From Reichenbachiella versicolor (lineage in GTDB: Bacteria > Bacteroidota > Bacteroidia > Cytophagales > Cyclobacteriaceae), in contig NZ_QFZQ01000004.1 of the NCBI RefSeq assembly GCF_003171675.1, positions 62,001-126,000 of the forward strand: 64,000 nucleotides of DNA, given 5' to 3'. Below the pieces are notes generated by a model, which ran no database searches, was not told the origin of the DNA, and was given only the letters and a program-made list of their open reading frames with translations. This document shows positions 42,513 through 51,792 of the stretch, one piece after another (the first letter of the stretch is position 1; every line of letters begins with the position of its first letter). Both the position numbers and the translations under genes were made by a program.

Positions 42513-45500
42513 TTACTCCTTAGATTTAGTCTTTCTGGTTTTTGGCGCTGCTTTCACCTCATCGTTAGTGTTGCTTTCAGATTGAATAAAGACTCTAGGT
42601 TGAACTTTTTTATTCTTGATCGTTTCAGTCAATCCGGTAAGTGTATCCGCAATTGTGTCAAGGCTATTCGCCAACTGTGCGTTTTGACCGAATCCTAATT
42701 TCTTCTGTCTATCTAAGAAGGTGTTTAAGATTAACGCCCATCTCTCTTCATCTGCTTCACTTAATATTCCTTGTAGTTCTTTGAGTTTGAGGAGGTTTGC
42801 TTCAGCGTTTGAAGTCAAAGTCTGTGCTTCATTTTCATAGTGACTGACAATGATCGTATCAACTTCTTCCTCGTTCATCATAGGAAGTATTTTTTCAGCC
42901 ATCTTGTTCATATCACGATAAGAGCCCTGTAGTTTAAATGGAGGTTCTACTCTATACTCATCAGCCATGGCGGCAGATTTGATATAGAGTAAGTTTACTT
43001 TTAAAACAGCGTCTCTGGCTCTTAGTAAATGCTTGATTATTGCTACATATTCTTGTAGCTCATCTGCAGTATGATTGCCTTCGAACTTCAGACCTTCTGC
43101 AGTACCCGTTTCAGCCATTTTGATGACGGACTGAACATCATCGATACTTCTGGAAACTAGTTTACCTAAAATCGGATTTGAGGTTAGACAGTTTTCTATG
43201 TAGCTAAGTTTGAAAACTTCTTCATTTTCACCTATGACATCTCCAAGGTTGTAAGTATCAGCACGATTCGTCAACATGTCCGGTATCTGGAATTTTTCGC
43301 CAGACTCAGTGTATGGGTTACCAGCCATGACTACACAAACTTTCTTTCCTCTGAAATCATAGGTCTTAGTTTTTCCTTTGTAGACACCTTCGATTTTACG
43401 CTGTCCATCACACATGGAAATGAACTTTTGTAGTAATTCAGGGTTGCAATGCTGAATGTCATCTAGGTAGATCATTACATTGTTTCCCATTTCAAAGGAC
43501 AAATTCAACTTCTGAAGCTCCTCCGCTGAAGCGGCATTTGGTGCATCGGCGGGGTCAAGAGAAGTTACTTCATGTCCAATAGCAGGTCCATTGATTTTCA
43601 TGAAGATTACACCCAGACGACTGGCTATGTATTCCATCAAGGTAGTTTTACCATATCCTGGAGGAGATATCAATAACAATAGCCCCATTAAGTCTGTACG
43701 TTTATTGTCTCCTGCTGATCCCATTTGTTTAGCAAGGTTGGCACCGATTAGAGGGAAGTAGACTTTGTCAATTAGTTTGTTTCTTACGAAAGAGGCCAGT
43801 ACTCTAGGTTTAAACTCATGGAGCTTTAGCTCCTCTTTATAGTTTTCTGTCAACTCTTTTTTGAGTTGCTGTAATTGTTCAAACCTTGGGACAGTATCTA
43901 GATTATATTGATTCAGTCTATTGGTGAACTTGTTGATTTGGAGTGTATAGTTATCTTCTTCTAGAAGTTTGTGATCTCCCTTCAATCCTTCTAGCTGTTT
44001 ATCTAAGTTAGTGTGAAGAACTTGGTTTTCATTGAAGTGATTGTAGAGTAGGAGTGTAGCTATTTCGGATAAATGATCTTTGGAAATACTTTGCTTCGAA
44101 TCACTACTTACATAGGAGTTTAGCCATTGAAAGATTAGACGAACAGCCAAGTCGGGTTGGTCTAGTAACGACTTTATCGAATCTTGATATTTTTTTTCTG
44201 CTTTAGCAGACTTAAGGTGTTTAGTAAATTCTTGATAACCAGAAGCAGCTTCTGAACTAATTGAAAACAGGTCATTGTTTCCTAGTTCTTCCACAAGATA
44301 ACTTGCCAATTCAATGCTTTGTGTTTGGCCAAATAGTTTTAATACATCATAGTTGGTAATGTCCTTAGCGATATCATTTTTTAGCGCTTCAAACTCCCTA
44401 GATTCAGGGAATATGCTTAGAATAATTGCTGCAGATTTTATTTGATTATTGAAAGCTTCTTTGATTTCTGATTCGATACATGAGTTCCAGTAGAACATTG
44501 CAGCTGCTCTTGTAGTCGGATCGAATTTTAATACTCCAGCTACTTTATAGAGTTCTATCAGGTTGTCTAATATCAAATTCGCATCGAACTCATGAATACC
44601 TTTTACATATCCTTCTTGGAAACGTGCAGTCATTTCTTTTTGGATAGTTTTAATTCGGTCTTCGTCAGATAGGCTTAAATATTCATCAACCGAAAGTGAA
44701 CCATCCAACGCAGTTAACTGATTGAATATTGAATAAGCTAAGAATTCTCCACGATAGATGTCTTTGTTTTCAGATACTATATTTTGATCCCAAAGGTCTG
44801 CTAAGCTCTTTAGTCCTTCATGGTTTATCTCTTCGAAGAAATCAGTACCTGCCAAATGAAAGTTTGGAACGCTATTCCGAACCACCATACTTAGGTCAAG
44901 CTCTAATTTATTCGTGTAGAATTTGTGATTCCCCATTGAGATAATGTTATCTCCATCAGCGAATAACTCAAGCTTATCCTTGAGTTGTCGGAGTACGTCT
45001 TCTTTAATAGTCTTAAGTTGACTACTAAGGTCATCAGCCTTTACAGTCTCATCCATTTCAACCAAGTCTTTGGCAATAGATCGAACTTTTTCTACCATCA
45101 AGTCAGAAGCGAAATAGCTGTTTATTTGTTCTTTGGACTTCATGCCTCCGGCCTTGTTTCGCACGGCGCTTAGTACTCTTTCGGCTGTTTGAAATAGCTG
45201 ATTTGACTTTTTACTTCTTTGTTCAGTTAAGTATAGTTTTTTGGATTCGAAAGCATTGTAAACTTCTTCCCGCTTGGATGCTACTATATCAATAAACTCA
45301 TCAAATTCTGAAAACTTACCTTCTAGTTCTTCAATTTGAACTATTAGCTTAGTCAAGTACTCTTGGCACTGTTCAGGCGTGTCAGATATGTCTAGGTAGT
45401 TGGCTACAGATTGCTCAAGTAGCTTTAATGTAGCATTGAACTCAGCTTTACCTTCATCAGATAGAAGCGATTTTCTTTTCTTGACTAATGAACCTTTGAT

Positions 45501-47489
45501 TTGGTTGTACTCACCGTAAATCTCCGAGATATTTTCAATGATCTGGGTAGTTTGAGTAGCGTCAGTGATTTTCAGGTTGCTGACCGTTTCGATAAGTAGG
45601 TCGAGCTCATTAGCAATCTTTTCTCCAACTTGAATCAATTCATCCGCTTCTACTACTTTGGCTACTTCATCAATTTTAGTTTGGTATTCAGAAACCTTGT
45701 CTTTGAAAGGGTTTAAGGCATGTTCTTGCATCAAGAATCTGACGCAAGATTCGGATACGACATCAGAGGCTTTTGCTAATTCACCATCGTACTCGTCAAG
45801 CTTAGGTACATTGATGTATCGCAAGTCTTTTGAACTAATGACTTCACCACGAGACTCACGGATCTCTCCTAGAAGTTTAACATAGGCGTCAATGGTTCCA
45901 AAAGAAGCTTTTGATCTTTTGAGAATGTCACTAACAGATTTGCTTAGTTCCTTGAGTTTGAGTTGAGAGTTTTCTCTTATTCTTCGAACTTTCTCATATT
46001 CATCGACTGCAGACTCTGCTACTTTTCGAATACCTTCCAAAGGTTCTTTAAGATCGAACTCTTTTTGATCTCCAATCCAATAGTAGGTATCTATGATGTC
46101 TGTTGCCTTCTTGATGACATCGAGATATAAATCTCCATATATCTCATCTCGATTAACTAGATTAATGATTTCTTGACATTCAGCCATTGCCCTGACTACA
46201 TCCTTGTTGCCTATTTTTTGTAAGCTTGACTTTTTCTTTTCAGGAGCTTTGAAGTTAGGTCCTGTAAACGGTGTCTGCCAGATTTGGACAGCATGGTGTT
46301 TCTTAGGCTCTTCATCTGCTTTGAATAAGCACATTTCGCCATTTTCAAAGATGGTAAACCCATGACAAACTATTGGGTTCTCTACTTTTTGAGAGATAAT
46401 ATTATAGTTCAATAGGAGGTAAATACCTTTTGCACGATTGTAGAACACATAGATGTAGTCTTCACCATTGATTGATGTTATCCTTCTTTCGAAGAGCATA
46501 TTTGATAGCTCTAAGTCAAAGGTTTTATATTCTCCTGATTGCAAATAATAGCCATTGCTGAATATTAGGCCATGATTGTCTGGTAGCAACACGCAAGATT
46601 CGCTAATTGCGTCGATGCGTTTTACTTCCTTTAATTTTTCATTGAAAACCAGATATCTAGACTCTTCTTGATATGGGGTGATTTTCATGATGATGATATG
46701 CCCTAGTACAGCATAGTGAATTTCTCCATCTTCTAACGTCTGTTGCTTGTGCAAAACATCTTCACTGTAGATGCCTTCACCATCTTCGGTATTGTCTTCT
46801 ATTTTGACAGTCAGATCGCCTCCGACAGTTTCTACGAAGACTCGTTCTTCTATCGAAATATGAGGGTGTAGACCATCTCTATAATGCTCTCTTCGGGTTT
46901 TTGTCCATTCAAATTCATGCTGAGTAGGGAAAACATATTCGTTGTCACTTCTATTATCAACGTAGATTAATTTATCTCCTTTAATTTCCCATTTGAAGGT
47001 TTTGATATCTTTCTCTTCTTTTCCGATTCTAAACACCATGTGTAGATTGATGCCTTGTATCGTGAAACGGAGGAATTGCGTGTTTTTGTAATATTTATAT
47101 AGTTTATTATAGTCGTCTTCGAATACAGAATCATTTAAGATATCTGTGATTGGATGCTCGTGAAAAGCATGATCCTTGAATTCGAAATAGCTAAAAACAT
47201 CTGTGATCTTGACATCTTTTCGAAGTCCCATGTTGACATTGTATCCAAAAAGGAACTTGTCACCAAGTGCGATCATATCCCAAGGGATACAGTTGTTTTC
47301 TGTGGTGATGCGCTCTGTGGCCATCACCTTGGTTTCTATTGTTCCAAAAACTTCTTTTCGCTCAGTATTAAGTGAGTTGAGATGTTCTGACAGTTCAGCA
47401 GAATGATTTACAATCCTATTGCGTAGCAGCTCGTAAGTTCCTGCTTCTAGATTACCTGAATTTTTGGGTGTAGTGGTCTCTTCGGCCAT
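42513..47489 (-). CDS. Giant AAA-type ATPase ('DNA repair ATPase' family), 1658 aa
   Basis: The first ~410 residues look like a beta-rich, propeller-like region (VVFRIGKEEKDIKTFKW equivalents, HYAVLGHIIIMKITPYQEESRYLVF). Then comes a long helical coiled-coil part (about 440-1240, rich in Glu, Lys and Leu). An AAA ATPase follows: Walker A PPGYGKTT at about residue 1278 and Walker B VMIYLDDIQH at about 1341, with sensor NPYTESG and a final helical region with a Lys-rich end (KTRKTKSKE). Proteins of this build are annotated as DNA repair ATPases, without much proof. It is the last gene of a unit with PspA, NfeD-like and SPFH proteins, 89 bases after the SPFH gene. That suggests a membrane-remodelling machine rather than DNA repair. 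Confidence 0.85.
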   Translation of the reverse strand: MAEETTTPKNSGNLEAGTYELLRNRIVNHSAELSEHLNSLNTERKEVFGTIETKVMATERITTENNCIPWDMIALGDKFLFGYNVNMGLRKDVKITDVFSYFEFKDHAFHEHPITDILNDSVFEDDYNKLYKYYKNTQFLRFTIQGINLHMVFRIGKEEKDIKTFKWEIKGDKLIYVDNRSDNEYVFPTQHEFEWTKTRREHYRDGLHPHISIEERVFVETVGGDLTVKIEDNTEDGEGIYSEDVLHKQQTLEDGEIHYAVLGHIIIMKITPYQEESRYLVFNEKLKEVKRIDAISESCVLLPDNHGLIFSNGYYLQSGEYKTFDLELSNMLFERRITSINGEDYIYVFYNRAKGIYLLLNYNIISQKVENPIVCHGFTIFENGEMCLFKADEEPKKHHAVQIWQTPFTGPNFKAPEKKKSSLQKIGNKDVVRAMAECQEIINLVNRDEIYGDLYLDVIKKATDIIDTYYWIGDQKEFDLKEPLEGIRKVAESAVDEYEKVRRIRENSQLKLKELSKSVSDILKRSKASFGTIDAYVKLLGEIRESRGEVISSKDLRYINVPKLDEYDGELAKASDVVSESCVRFLMQEHALNPFKDKVSEYQTKIDEVAKVVEADELIQVGEKIANELDLLIETVSNLKITDATQTTQIIENISEIYGEYNQIKGSLVKKRKSLLSDEGKAEFNATLKLLEQSVANYLDISDTPEQCQEYLTKLIVQIEELEGKFSEFDEFIDIVASKREEVYNAFESKKLYLTEQRSKKSNQLFQTAERVLSAVRNKAGGMKSKEQINSYFASDLMVEKVRSIAKDLVEMDETVKADDLSSQLKTIKEDVLRQLKDKLELFADGDNIISMGNHKFYTNKLELDLSMVVRNSVPNFHLAGTDFFEEINHEGLKSLADLWDQNIVSENKDIYRGEFLAYSIFNQLTALDGSLSVDEYLSLSDEDRIKTIQKEMTARFQEGYVKGIHEFDANLILDNLIELYKVAGVLKFDPTTRAAAMFYWNSCIESEIKEAFNNQIKSAAIILSIFPESREFEALKNDIAKDITNYDVLKLFGQTQSIELASYLVEELGNNDLFSISSEAASGYQEFTKHLKSAKAEKKYQDSIKSLLDQPDLAVRLIFQWLNSYVSSDSKQSISKDHLSEIATLLLYNHFNENQVLHTNLDKQLEGLKGDHKLLEEDNYTLQINKFTNRLNQYNLDTVPRFEQLQQLKKELTENYKEELKLHEFKPRVLASFVRNKLIDKVYFPLIGANLAKQMGSAGDNKRTDLMGLLLLISPPGYGKTTLMEYIASRLGVIFMKINGPAIGHEVTSLDPADAPNAASAEELQKLNLSFEMGNNVMIYLDDIQHCNPELLQKFISMCDGQRKIEGVYKGKTKTYDFRGKKVCVVMAGNPYTESGEKFQIPDMLTNRADTYNLGDVIGENEEVFKLSYIENCLTSNPILGKLVSRSIDDVQSVIKMAETGTAEGLKFEGNHTADELQEYVAIIKHLLRARDAVLKVNLLYIKSAAMADEYRVEPPFKLQGSYRDMNKMAEKILPMMNEEEVDTIIVSHYENEAQTLTSNAEANLLKLKELQGILSEADEERWALILNTFLDRQKKLGFGQNAQLANSLDTIADTLTGLTETIKNKKVQPRVFIQSESNTNDEVKAAPKTRKTKSKE

Positions 47490-47578
47490 GGTCGTCGATA
47501 GATAAAATGAAAATAATGAGTAAAAAGAACTAGGGGAGTTGGTGCCCCTAGTCCATGGTAGGGTTAATTAGACCTTAA

Positions 47579-49744
47579 TTAGATGTTGAGATCTTCAACT
47601 TTTGATTCTGATATGCCAAGAGCCTCTGATATTCCCCCCAATTGACGGAGTAAGTTCCTGTCATCTTGGTTATCAGCCTTATTAGTCAATTTTAAAAGTA
47701 GACTAGCTACACTCAAATCTTTGACGTCTTGGGCACTCATTCCAAATTGGCCAATAAAATCAGAAAGTCTTTTCTTGAAGCCATCACCGCTATCATTGCT
47801 AAAGAAAGTGTCTTTTACCTGTGTCAGAGTCTCGCTATGGCTCATCAGTTTGTCGACAGATTTACCTTTAGTGATTGATCCGACAATCTGATCGAAGAAC
47901 ATAGTTTCTCCACCAACAATGTCAATGTTAGCAGCTCTAAGCGCTTCTGAGATAACCTGAGCCTGCGATAGTGCAATCTCTTTTTGGATTGCGATTTTCG
48001 AAAGTTCGATTTCCTTCTCATTTTGGATTTGGATCTTGAATTCCTCGTGTCCTCTTCCAGCTTCGTCAAGAGCTTTCATAGCTTCTGCTTTCTCTTTGAT
48101 GCCTTCAGCATCAGCACTGAACTTCTCATTCATTACACGAGCCTCAGCCATTCCAGCTTGCTCATCAGCAGCAGCTTTCATTTCAATTACTTTAGCTTCA
48201 GACTGTCCTTTTTCCAGATTTATTTTAGCATCAACGAGTCCTAGTTTTTCATCTGCTTCAGCTTGGGCTAAACCTTTCTCTCTTATACCTTTCGCTTCCG
48301 CTTCTGCTTGCATTTCTATCACAGAAGCAGCTGCTTCTCCTTCTTTCTCACTAGCAGCAGCTTTAGCCTCCATCACTTGAGCTTCAGACATACCAATCGC
48401 AGCTGCCTCAGCCGCTTGTGCTTCAGCCAGAGTTTTGGTAGCAGCAGCTTTGTGTAGAGCAGCGCTTTCTTCAGCTTGTGCATCGATCAATGCTTGCTTG
48501 GCATAGTGTTCAGAAGCTTGCTTCTTCGCTTCTGCATCTTTGATTTGCTTGACAAGAGCTTCCTCAGCGTCTTTTTCTGCAAGCGTGATGGCTACTTTCT
48601 TAGCTCTTTCAGCCTCGGCGATAGCTTCGATGTCTTTCATCTTTTCTTTCTCCTCGACTACTGTTTTCTCAATAGATACTCTCTCGCGTATCACATCTTG
48701 GATGTTTTTGCGCTCTTCTTCGACAGCTCTGATTTTTTCGATTTCAGCGATCTCTACAAGTCTTTGCTTTTCAGTTTCTTCAAGTTTTTTAGCTCGATCT
48801 ACTTTTTCAGCTTCAACTGCTTCTGTTCGCTCCTTATTCTTTTCAGCAACTACTACTTCACGCAGTCTGTTTTGTTCAGCAACTTGAATCTCCTCTTCAG
48901 CTATAATTCTAGCTTTTTCGGCTTTGAGTCGTTCTTCTTCTTTGACTTTTGCTGCTTCGGCCTCTTCTCTTGACTGAATAGTCTCGATTTCTCGCTTCTG
49001 CTTAGCTTCTGCTTCAGCCTTTTGTTTGTCAAGTTCTAGAATAGTTTCTTGTGCCTCGACATCTTGCTTCTTAAGAGTTTTTTCCTTCTCTCTTTCGATC
49101 TGGTTAGACTTCATTTTTTCAGTAGCCGTCAGTTCGATGATCTTTTTGATACCTTGAGCATCAAGGATGTTTTTCTCATCAAGATCATACAGAGGAGTTT
49201 GTTCCAAGTAATCAATTGCACAGTCATCTAGTACGTATCCATTTAGATCTGTACCGATAATGTTCAAGATGTCTTGCTTGAAATCATCCCTACTATTGTA
49301 AAGCTCCACGAAGTCAAAGTTCTTACCTACAGTTTTCAGAGCTTCAGAAAACTTAGCGTCAAATAGTAGTTCTATTGACTCCTGATGAGAGGCTCTCAAA
49401 CTACCAATGGATTGAGCAACTTGCTTTACATCTTCTACAGTTTGATTAACTCTCACAAAGAAGGTTACCTTGATATCTGCTCGCATATTGTCTTTACAGA
49501 TCAAGCCTTCTTTTCCAGTTCTGGCTATCACAATTGTCTTTAATGTGATATCCATAATTTCGAGTTTGTGTATAACAGGGACTACAAACAGGCCGGAAAA
49601 AGAAACTTTTGTTCCTCCAAATCCAGTTCTTACTAATGCTTGTCCTTGTAATGCTTTTCTAAACATCTTGATAATCAGGATTAGTATCCCAATGGCAATT
49701 ATTACAAGGGCAATTCCAACGGTCAAATAAATTTGTTCTGACAT
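47579..49744 (-). CDS. SPFH/flotillin-family protein, YqiK-like, 721 aa
   Basis: An N-terminal membrane helix (VGIALVIIAIGILILIIKMF) is followed by the SPFH domain (ALVRTGFGGTKVSFSGLFVVPVIHKLEIMDITLKTI, then about residue 200 EQTPLYDLDEKNILDAQGIKKII). Residues about 215-600 are one long Ala/Glu/Lys coiled coil, longer than in typical flotillins. The C-terminus is a short folded part ending in SALGISESKVEDLNI-like sequence. Flotillins form membrane rings and scaffolds. Its NfeD-like partner is encoded 13 bases upstream, the classic YqiJ-YqiK or YuaF-flotillin pairing, and PspA and a giant ATPase flank the pair. Confidence 0.92.
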   Translation of the reverse strand: MSEQIYLTVGIALVIIAIGILILIIKMFRKALQGQALVRTGFGGTKVSFSGLFVVPVIHKLEIMDITLKTIVIARTGKEGLICKDNMRADIKVTFFVRVNQTVEDVKQVAQSIGSLRASHQESIELLFDAKFSEALKTVGKNFDFVELYNSRDDFKQDILNIIGTDLNGYVLDDCAIDYLEQTPLYDLDEKNILDAQGIKKIIELTATEKMKSNQIEREKEKTLKKQDVEAQETILELDKQKAEAEAKQKREIETIQSREEAEAAKVKEEERLKAEKARIIAEEEIQVAEQNRLREVVVAEKNKERTEAVEAEKVDRAKKLEETEKQRLVEIAEIEKIRAVEEERKNIQDVIRERVSIEKTVVEEKEKMKDIEAIAEAERAKKVAITLAEKDAEEALVKQIKDAEAKKQASEHYAKQALIDAQAEESAALHKAAATKTLAEAQAAEAAAIGMSEAQVMEAKAAASEKEGEAAASVIEMQAEAEAKGIREKGLAQAEADEKLGLVDAKINLEKGQSEAKVIEMKAAADEQAGMAEARVMNEKFSADAEGIKEKAEAMKALDEAGRGHEEFKIQIQNEKEIELSKIAIQKEIALSQAQVISEALRAANIDIVGGETMFFDQIVGSITKGKSVDKLMSHSETLTQVKDTFFSNDSGDGFKKRLSDFIGQFGMSAQDVKDLSVASLLLKLTNKADNQDDRNLLRQLGGISEALGISESKVEDLNI

Positions 49745-49757
49745 ATTGTTAAATTAA

Positions 49758-50369
49758 TTAAAGGGTATATGGTTCTACAATGTAGAAGTTGTGATCATTG
49801 GATTGCTGAATAATTAATGCAGTGCTTCCTTTTTCTACAACTTCTTGATTTTGAGTTTTTGCCGATATTAGAACAGAAGTTCCACCGACATTGATTTCTG
49901 CCTGACCTATTCTGTCAGATGTTATTCTGAGCTTGGCTGTGCACATTTTGCCAACTATGTCTTCAATAGCTTCGGTGTTTTTTCTTACTTTTTTATAAAA
50001 TCGAGCTATTGGAATCGTAAAGAATTTAGCTATAAACAGGCTTCCAATCATTGTAGGTATAAATACAATAAGTTGAGGGAGCCATCCGAAGTAGCCTAAA
50101 TAGTCATTGATTAATAAGGTAATCATCCATAATGGAATCGTGAAAAAAGTCACGAATATCATCAGTGGCATGTGTCCTATATTGAAAAATGATAATAGAG
50201 CTGCAAAGCCACTAATCTCAATATCTGTATCAATATCAATGTCGATATCTACAGCGTCAATATCAATCATACCAAGAATGGCAATCAACCAATATAGAAT
50301 GACAAATAGGAACAGCATGGACGGGATCAGGTTAATACCTGAAAAGGCGAACTCTAGTAATTCAGACAT
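49758..50369 (-). CDS. NfeD/YqiJ-like membrane protein with OB-fold, 203 aa
   Basis: Three to four transmembrane helices (PSMLFLFVILYWLIAIL, LMIFVTFFTIPLWMITLL, LIVFIPTMIGSLFIAKFF) precede a C-terminal OB-like domain of about residues 130-203 (VGKMCTAKLRITSDRIGQAEI, GSTALIIQQSNDHNFYIVEPY). Between the first helices lies a striking acidic repeat, DIDAVDIDIDIDTDIEI. Proteins of this class partner with flotillins in membrane domains. It is encoded just upstream of the YqiK-like flotillin and downstream of pspA in the same transcription unit. Confidence 0.88.
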   Translation of the reverse strand: MSELLEFAFSGINLIPSMLFLFVILYWLIAILGMIDIDAVDIDIDIDTDIEISGFAALLSFFNIGHMPLMIFVTFFTIPLWMITLLINDYLGYFGWLPQLIVFIPTMIGSLFIAKFFTIPIARFYKKVRKNTEAIEDIVGKMCTAKLRITSDRIGQAEINVGGTSVLISAKTQNQEVVEKGSTALIIQQSNDHNFYIVEPYTL

Positions 50370-50421
50370 AGGGTAATAGATGTGCTTGAGTTAATAAATC
50401 AGGTTAGGAAATGGATAAGGA

Positions 50422-51129
50422 TTACTCCTTGTCCATTCCTAGTTTTGCTTTTAATGCTGCAAGGTCGTCATTTGCTTTCGCAGATGATCCTCCTAATGCT
50501 TTATCAATTTCTTGATCAATAGTCTTACTTTCGGTAGAAATGTCTCCATAGGCTTCAGCAAGAGCTTCTTGCTGAGCTACTTTGTCTTTCATTTTTTCCA
50601 GCATGCTCACAGTGCTAGTAGAATCTATTTGAGCCATTTGTTTATTGACTTTGGCAGATGCTTCACTGACTTTTACTCTCGCTTTTAGCGTCTTCAATTC
50701 GTTTTCGTATGAACTGATAGTAGATTTCAATTCTTTGATATTAACATCCAATTGTTCTACGTTCTTATCGAAAGTTTCTTTCTCCTTTTGACTTCTAGCG
50801 AGTGCAGCAGTAGCTTCTTCTTTTTTAGTTAAAGCTTCAGAGGCCAATCTATCTGCTTCAGATGCATCTAGATCTCCTGATTGAGCTTTTTTAAGCAAAA
50901 GTATTGCTTTGCTTTCGTAATCTTCAGCTTTGGATTTATGAGTGTCGACATCGTTTTTAGCTCGAATAGCCATGGCTTTCACTTCTGCGAAGCTTTTAAG
51001 GGAATTGTCCAAGTCTTTTTTTAAATCTCTGATGCCTTGTTCAGTCATCTTGATTGGATCTTCCAGTTTGTCAATAGCAGATTGTGTTTCTGCTTCACCG
51101 ATTTTAAATAATCTTTTAAAGACGTTCAT
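50422..51129 (-). CDS. pspA: PspA/IM30 (ESCRT-III-like) protein, 235 aa
   Basis: The start MNVFKRLFKIGEAETQSAIDKLEDP is the amphipathic helix and first hairpin of the PspA/Vipp1 family. The rest is continuous helical coiled coil (EADRLASEALTKKEEATAALARSQKEK, ELKTLKARVKVSEASAKVNKQM), ending AALKAKLGMDKE. PspA proteins bind and remodel the inner face of the cytoplasmic membrane and repair leaks. It lies 110 bases after the YbjN-like gene and 52 before the NfeD-like gene. There is no PspF, PspB or PspC nearby, so control differs from that in E. coli. Confidence 0.92.
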   Translation of the reverse strand: MNVFKRLFKIGEAETQSAIDKLEDPIKMTEQGIRDLKKDLDNSLKSFAEVKAMAIRAKNDVDTHKSKAEDYESKAILLLKKAQSGDLDASEADRLASEALTKKEEATAALARSQKEKETFDKNVEQLDVNIKELKSTISSYENELKTLKARVKVSEASAKVNKQMAQIDSTSTVSMLEKMKDKVAQQEALAEAYGDISTESKTIDQEIDKALGGSSAKANDDLAALKAKLGMDKE

Positions 51130-51240
51130 TTTATTAATAGTTATTGGTTAATTCTACATAGATCTCTAATCACAGCGCATATTAATATAATAAGCTGGAT
51201 CACAGCGAGAAGTTTTGATGAATATTTAACCCTGATGAGT

Positions 51241-51633
51241 TTATTTACTATAATTAATTAATTGATCTGAATACTCACTAAGTAATAAACTCAATGAGTT
51301 TAGAGTAGCTTCTAGTTCATTTAGGTTCAAGTTCTCACATTCGTGAGTGTTCCTGAATAGAACTTTAGTGCCTGAATCATCCAAAGCAAAAGCTCCATGG
51401 ATAATATCTCTATTTTTAATCAATAGGCTCTTAAAAATATCGAGAGAGTCTTCTTTGAGTTCAAATAAGTACTGCTCTACGATCACAATAGGATCTGCGA
51501 TAATGAGTACAACATTTTTGATGCCGTAAGCTTCATTTTCGATTACAATGACACCTTCCGATTCATTCTCTTGAATGATGTTGTATTGAAGGTCAAGTAG
51601 ATAGGTTGTGACTTTTTGAAAGTGTTTATTCAT
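51241..51633 (-). CDS. YbjN/CesT-fold-like protein, 130 aa
   Basis: This is a small alpha/beta chain with the pattern of the YbjN and type III chaperone-like fold: helix, beta-sheet (GVIVIENEAYGIKNVVLIIA), LFKSLLIKN-like helix, HGAFALDDSGTKVLFRN and a final long helix (LNELEATLNSLSLLLSEY). There is no signal. Related small proteins (YjfI/DUF2170, YbjN) are encoded next to PspA homologues in other bacteria, from what I recall of comparative studies. It is the first gene of the module and its start faces the XRE/S24-like regulator 159 bases away. The assignment is by pattern and moderate. Confidence 0.65.
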   Translation of the reverse strand: MNKHFQKVTTYLLDLQYNIIQENESEGVIVIENEAYGIKNVVLIIADPIVIVEQYLFELKEDSLDIFKSLLIKNRDIIHGAFALDDSGTKVLFRNTHECENLNLNELEATLNSLSLLLSEYSDQLINYSK

Positions 51634-51792
51634 AGTTATGGAATGTGGTTTAAGTGGTGATTTCGAAAATACTAATAAACTCTAGTTTAAAGCCTTGAGT
51701 AGACTGTTTTGTTGAAATTGAATATTTATAATAATGTTTGGTTAATTGAATTGTGAGTAAGTTTACGGAATAAAAATGACAAAGGTTATAGC

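Noticed and set aside
47984-49231. Several long open frames opposite the flotillin gene
   Set aside because: They are mirror images of the Ala/Glu/Lys-rich coiled coil, which is free of stops on the other strand; the Ser/Leu-rich and Phe-rich products match nothing.
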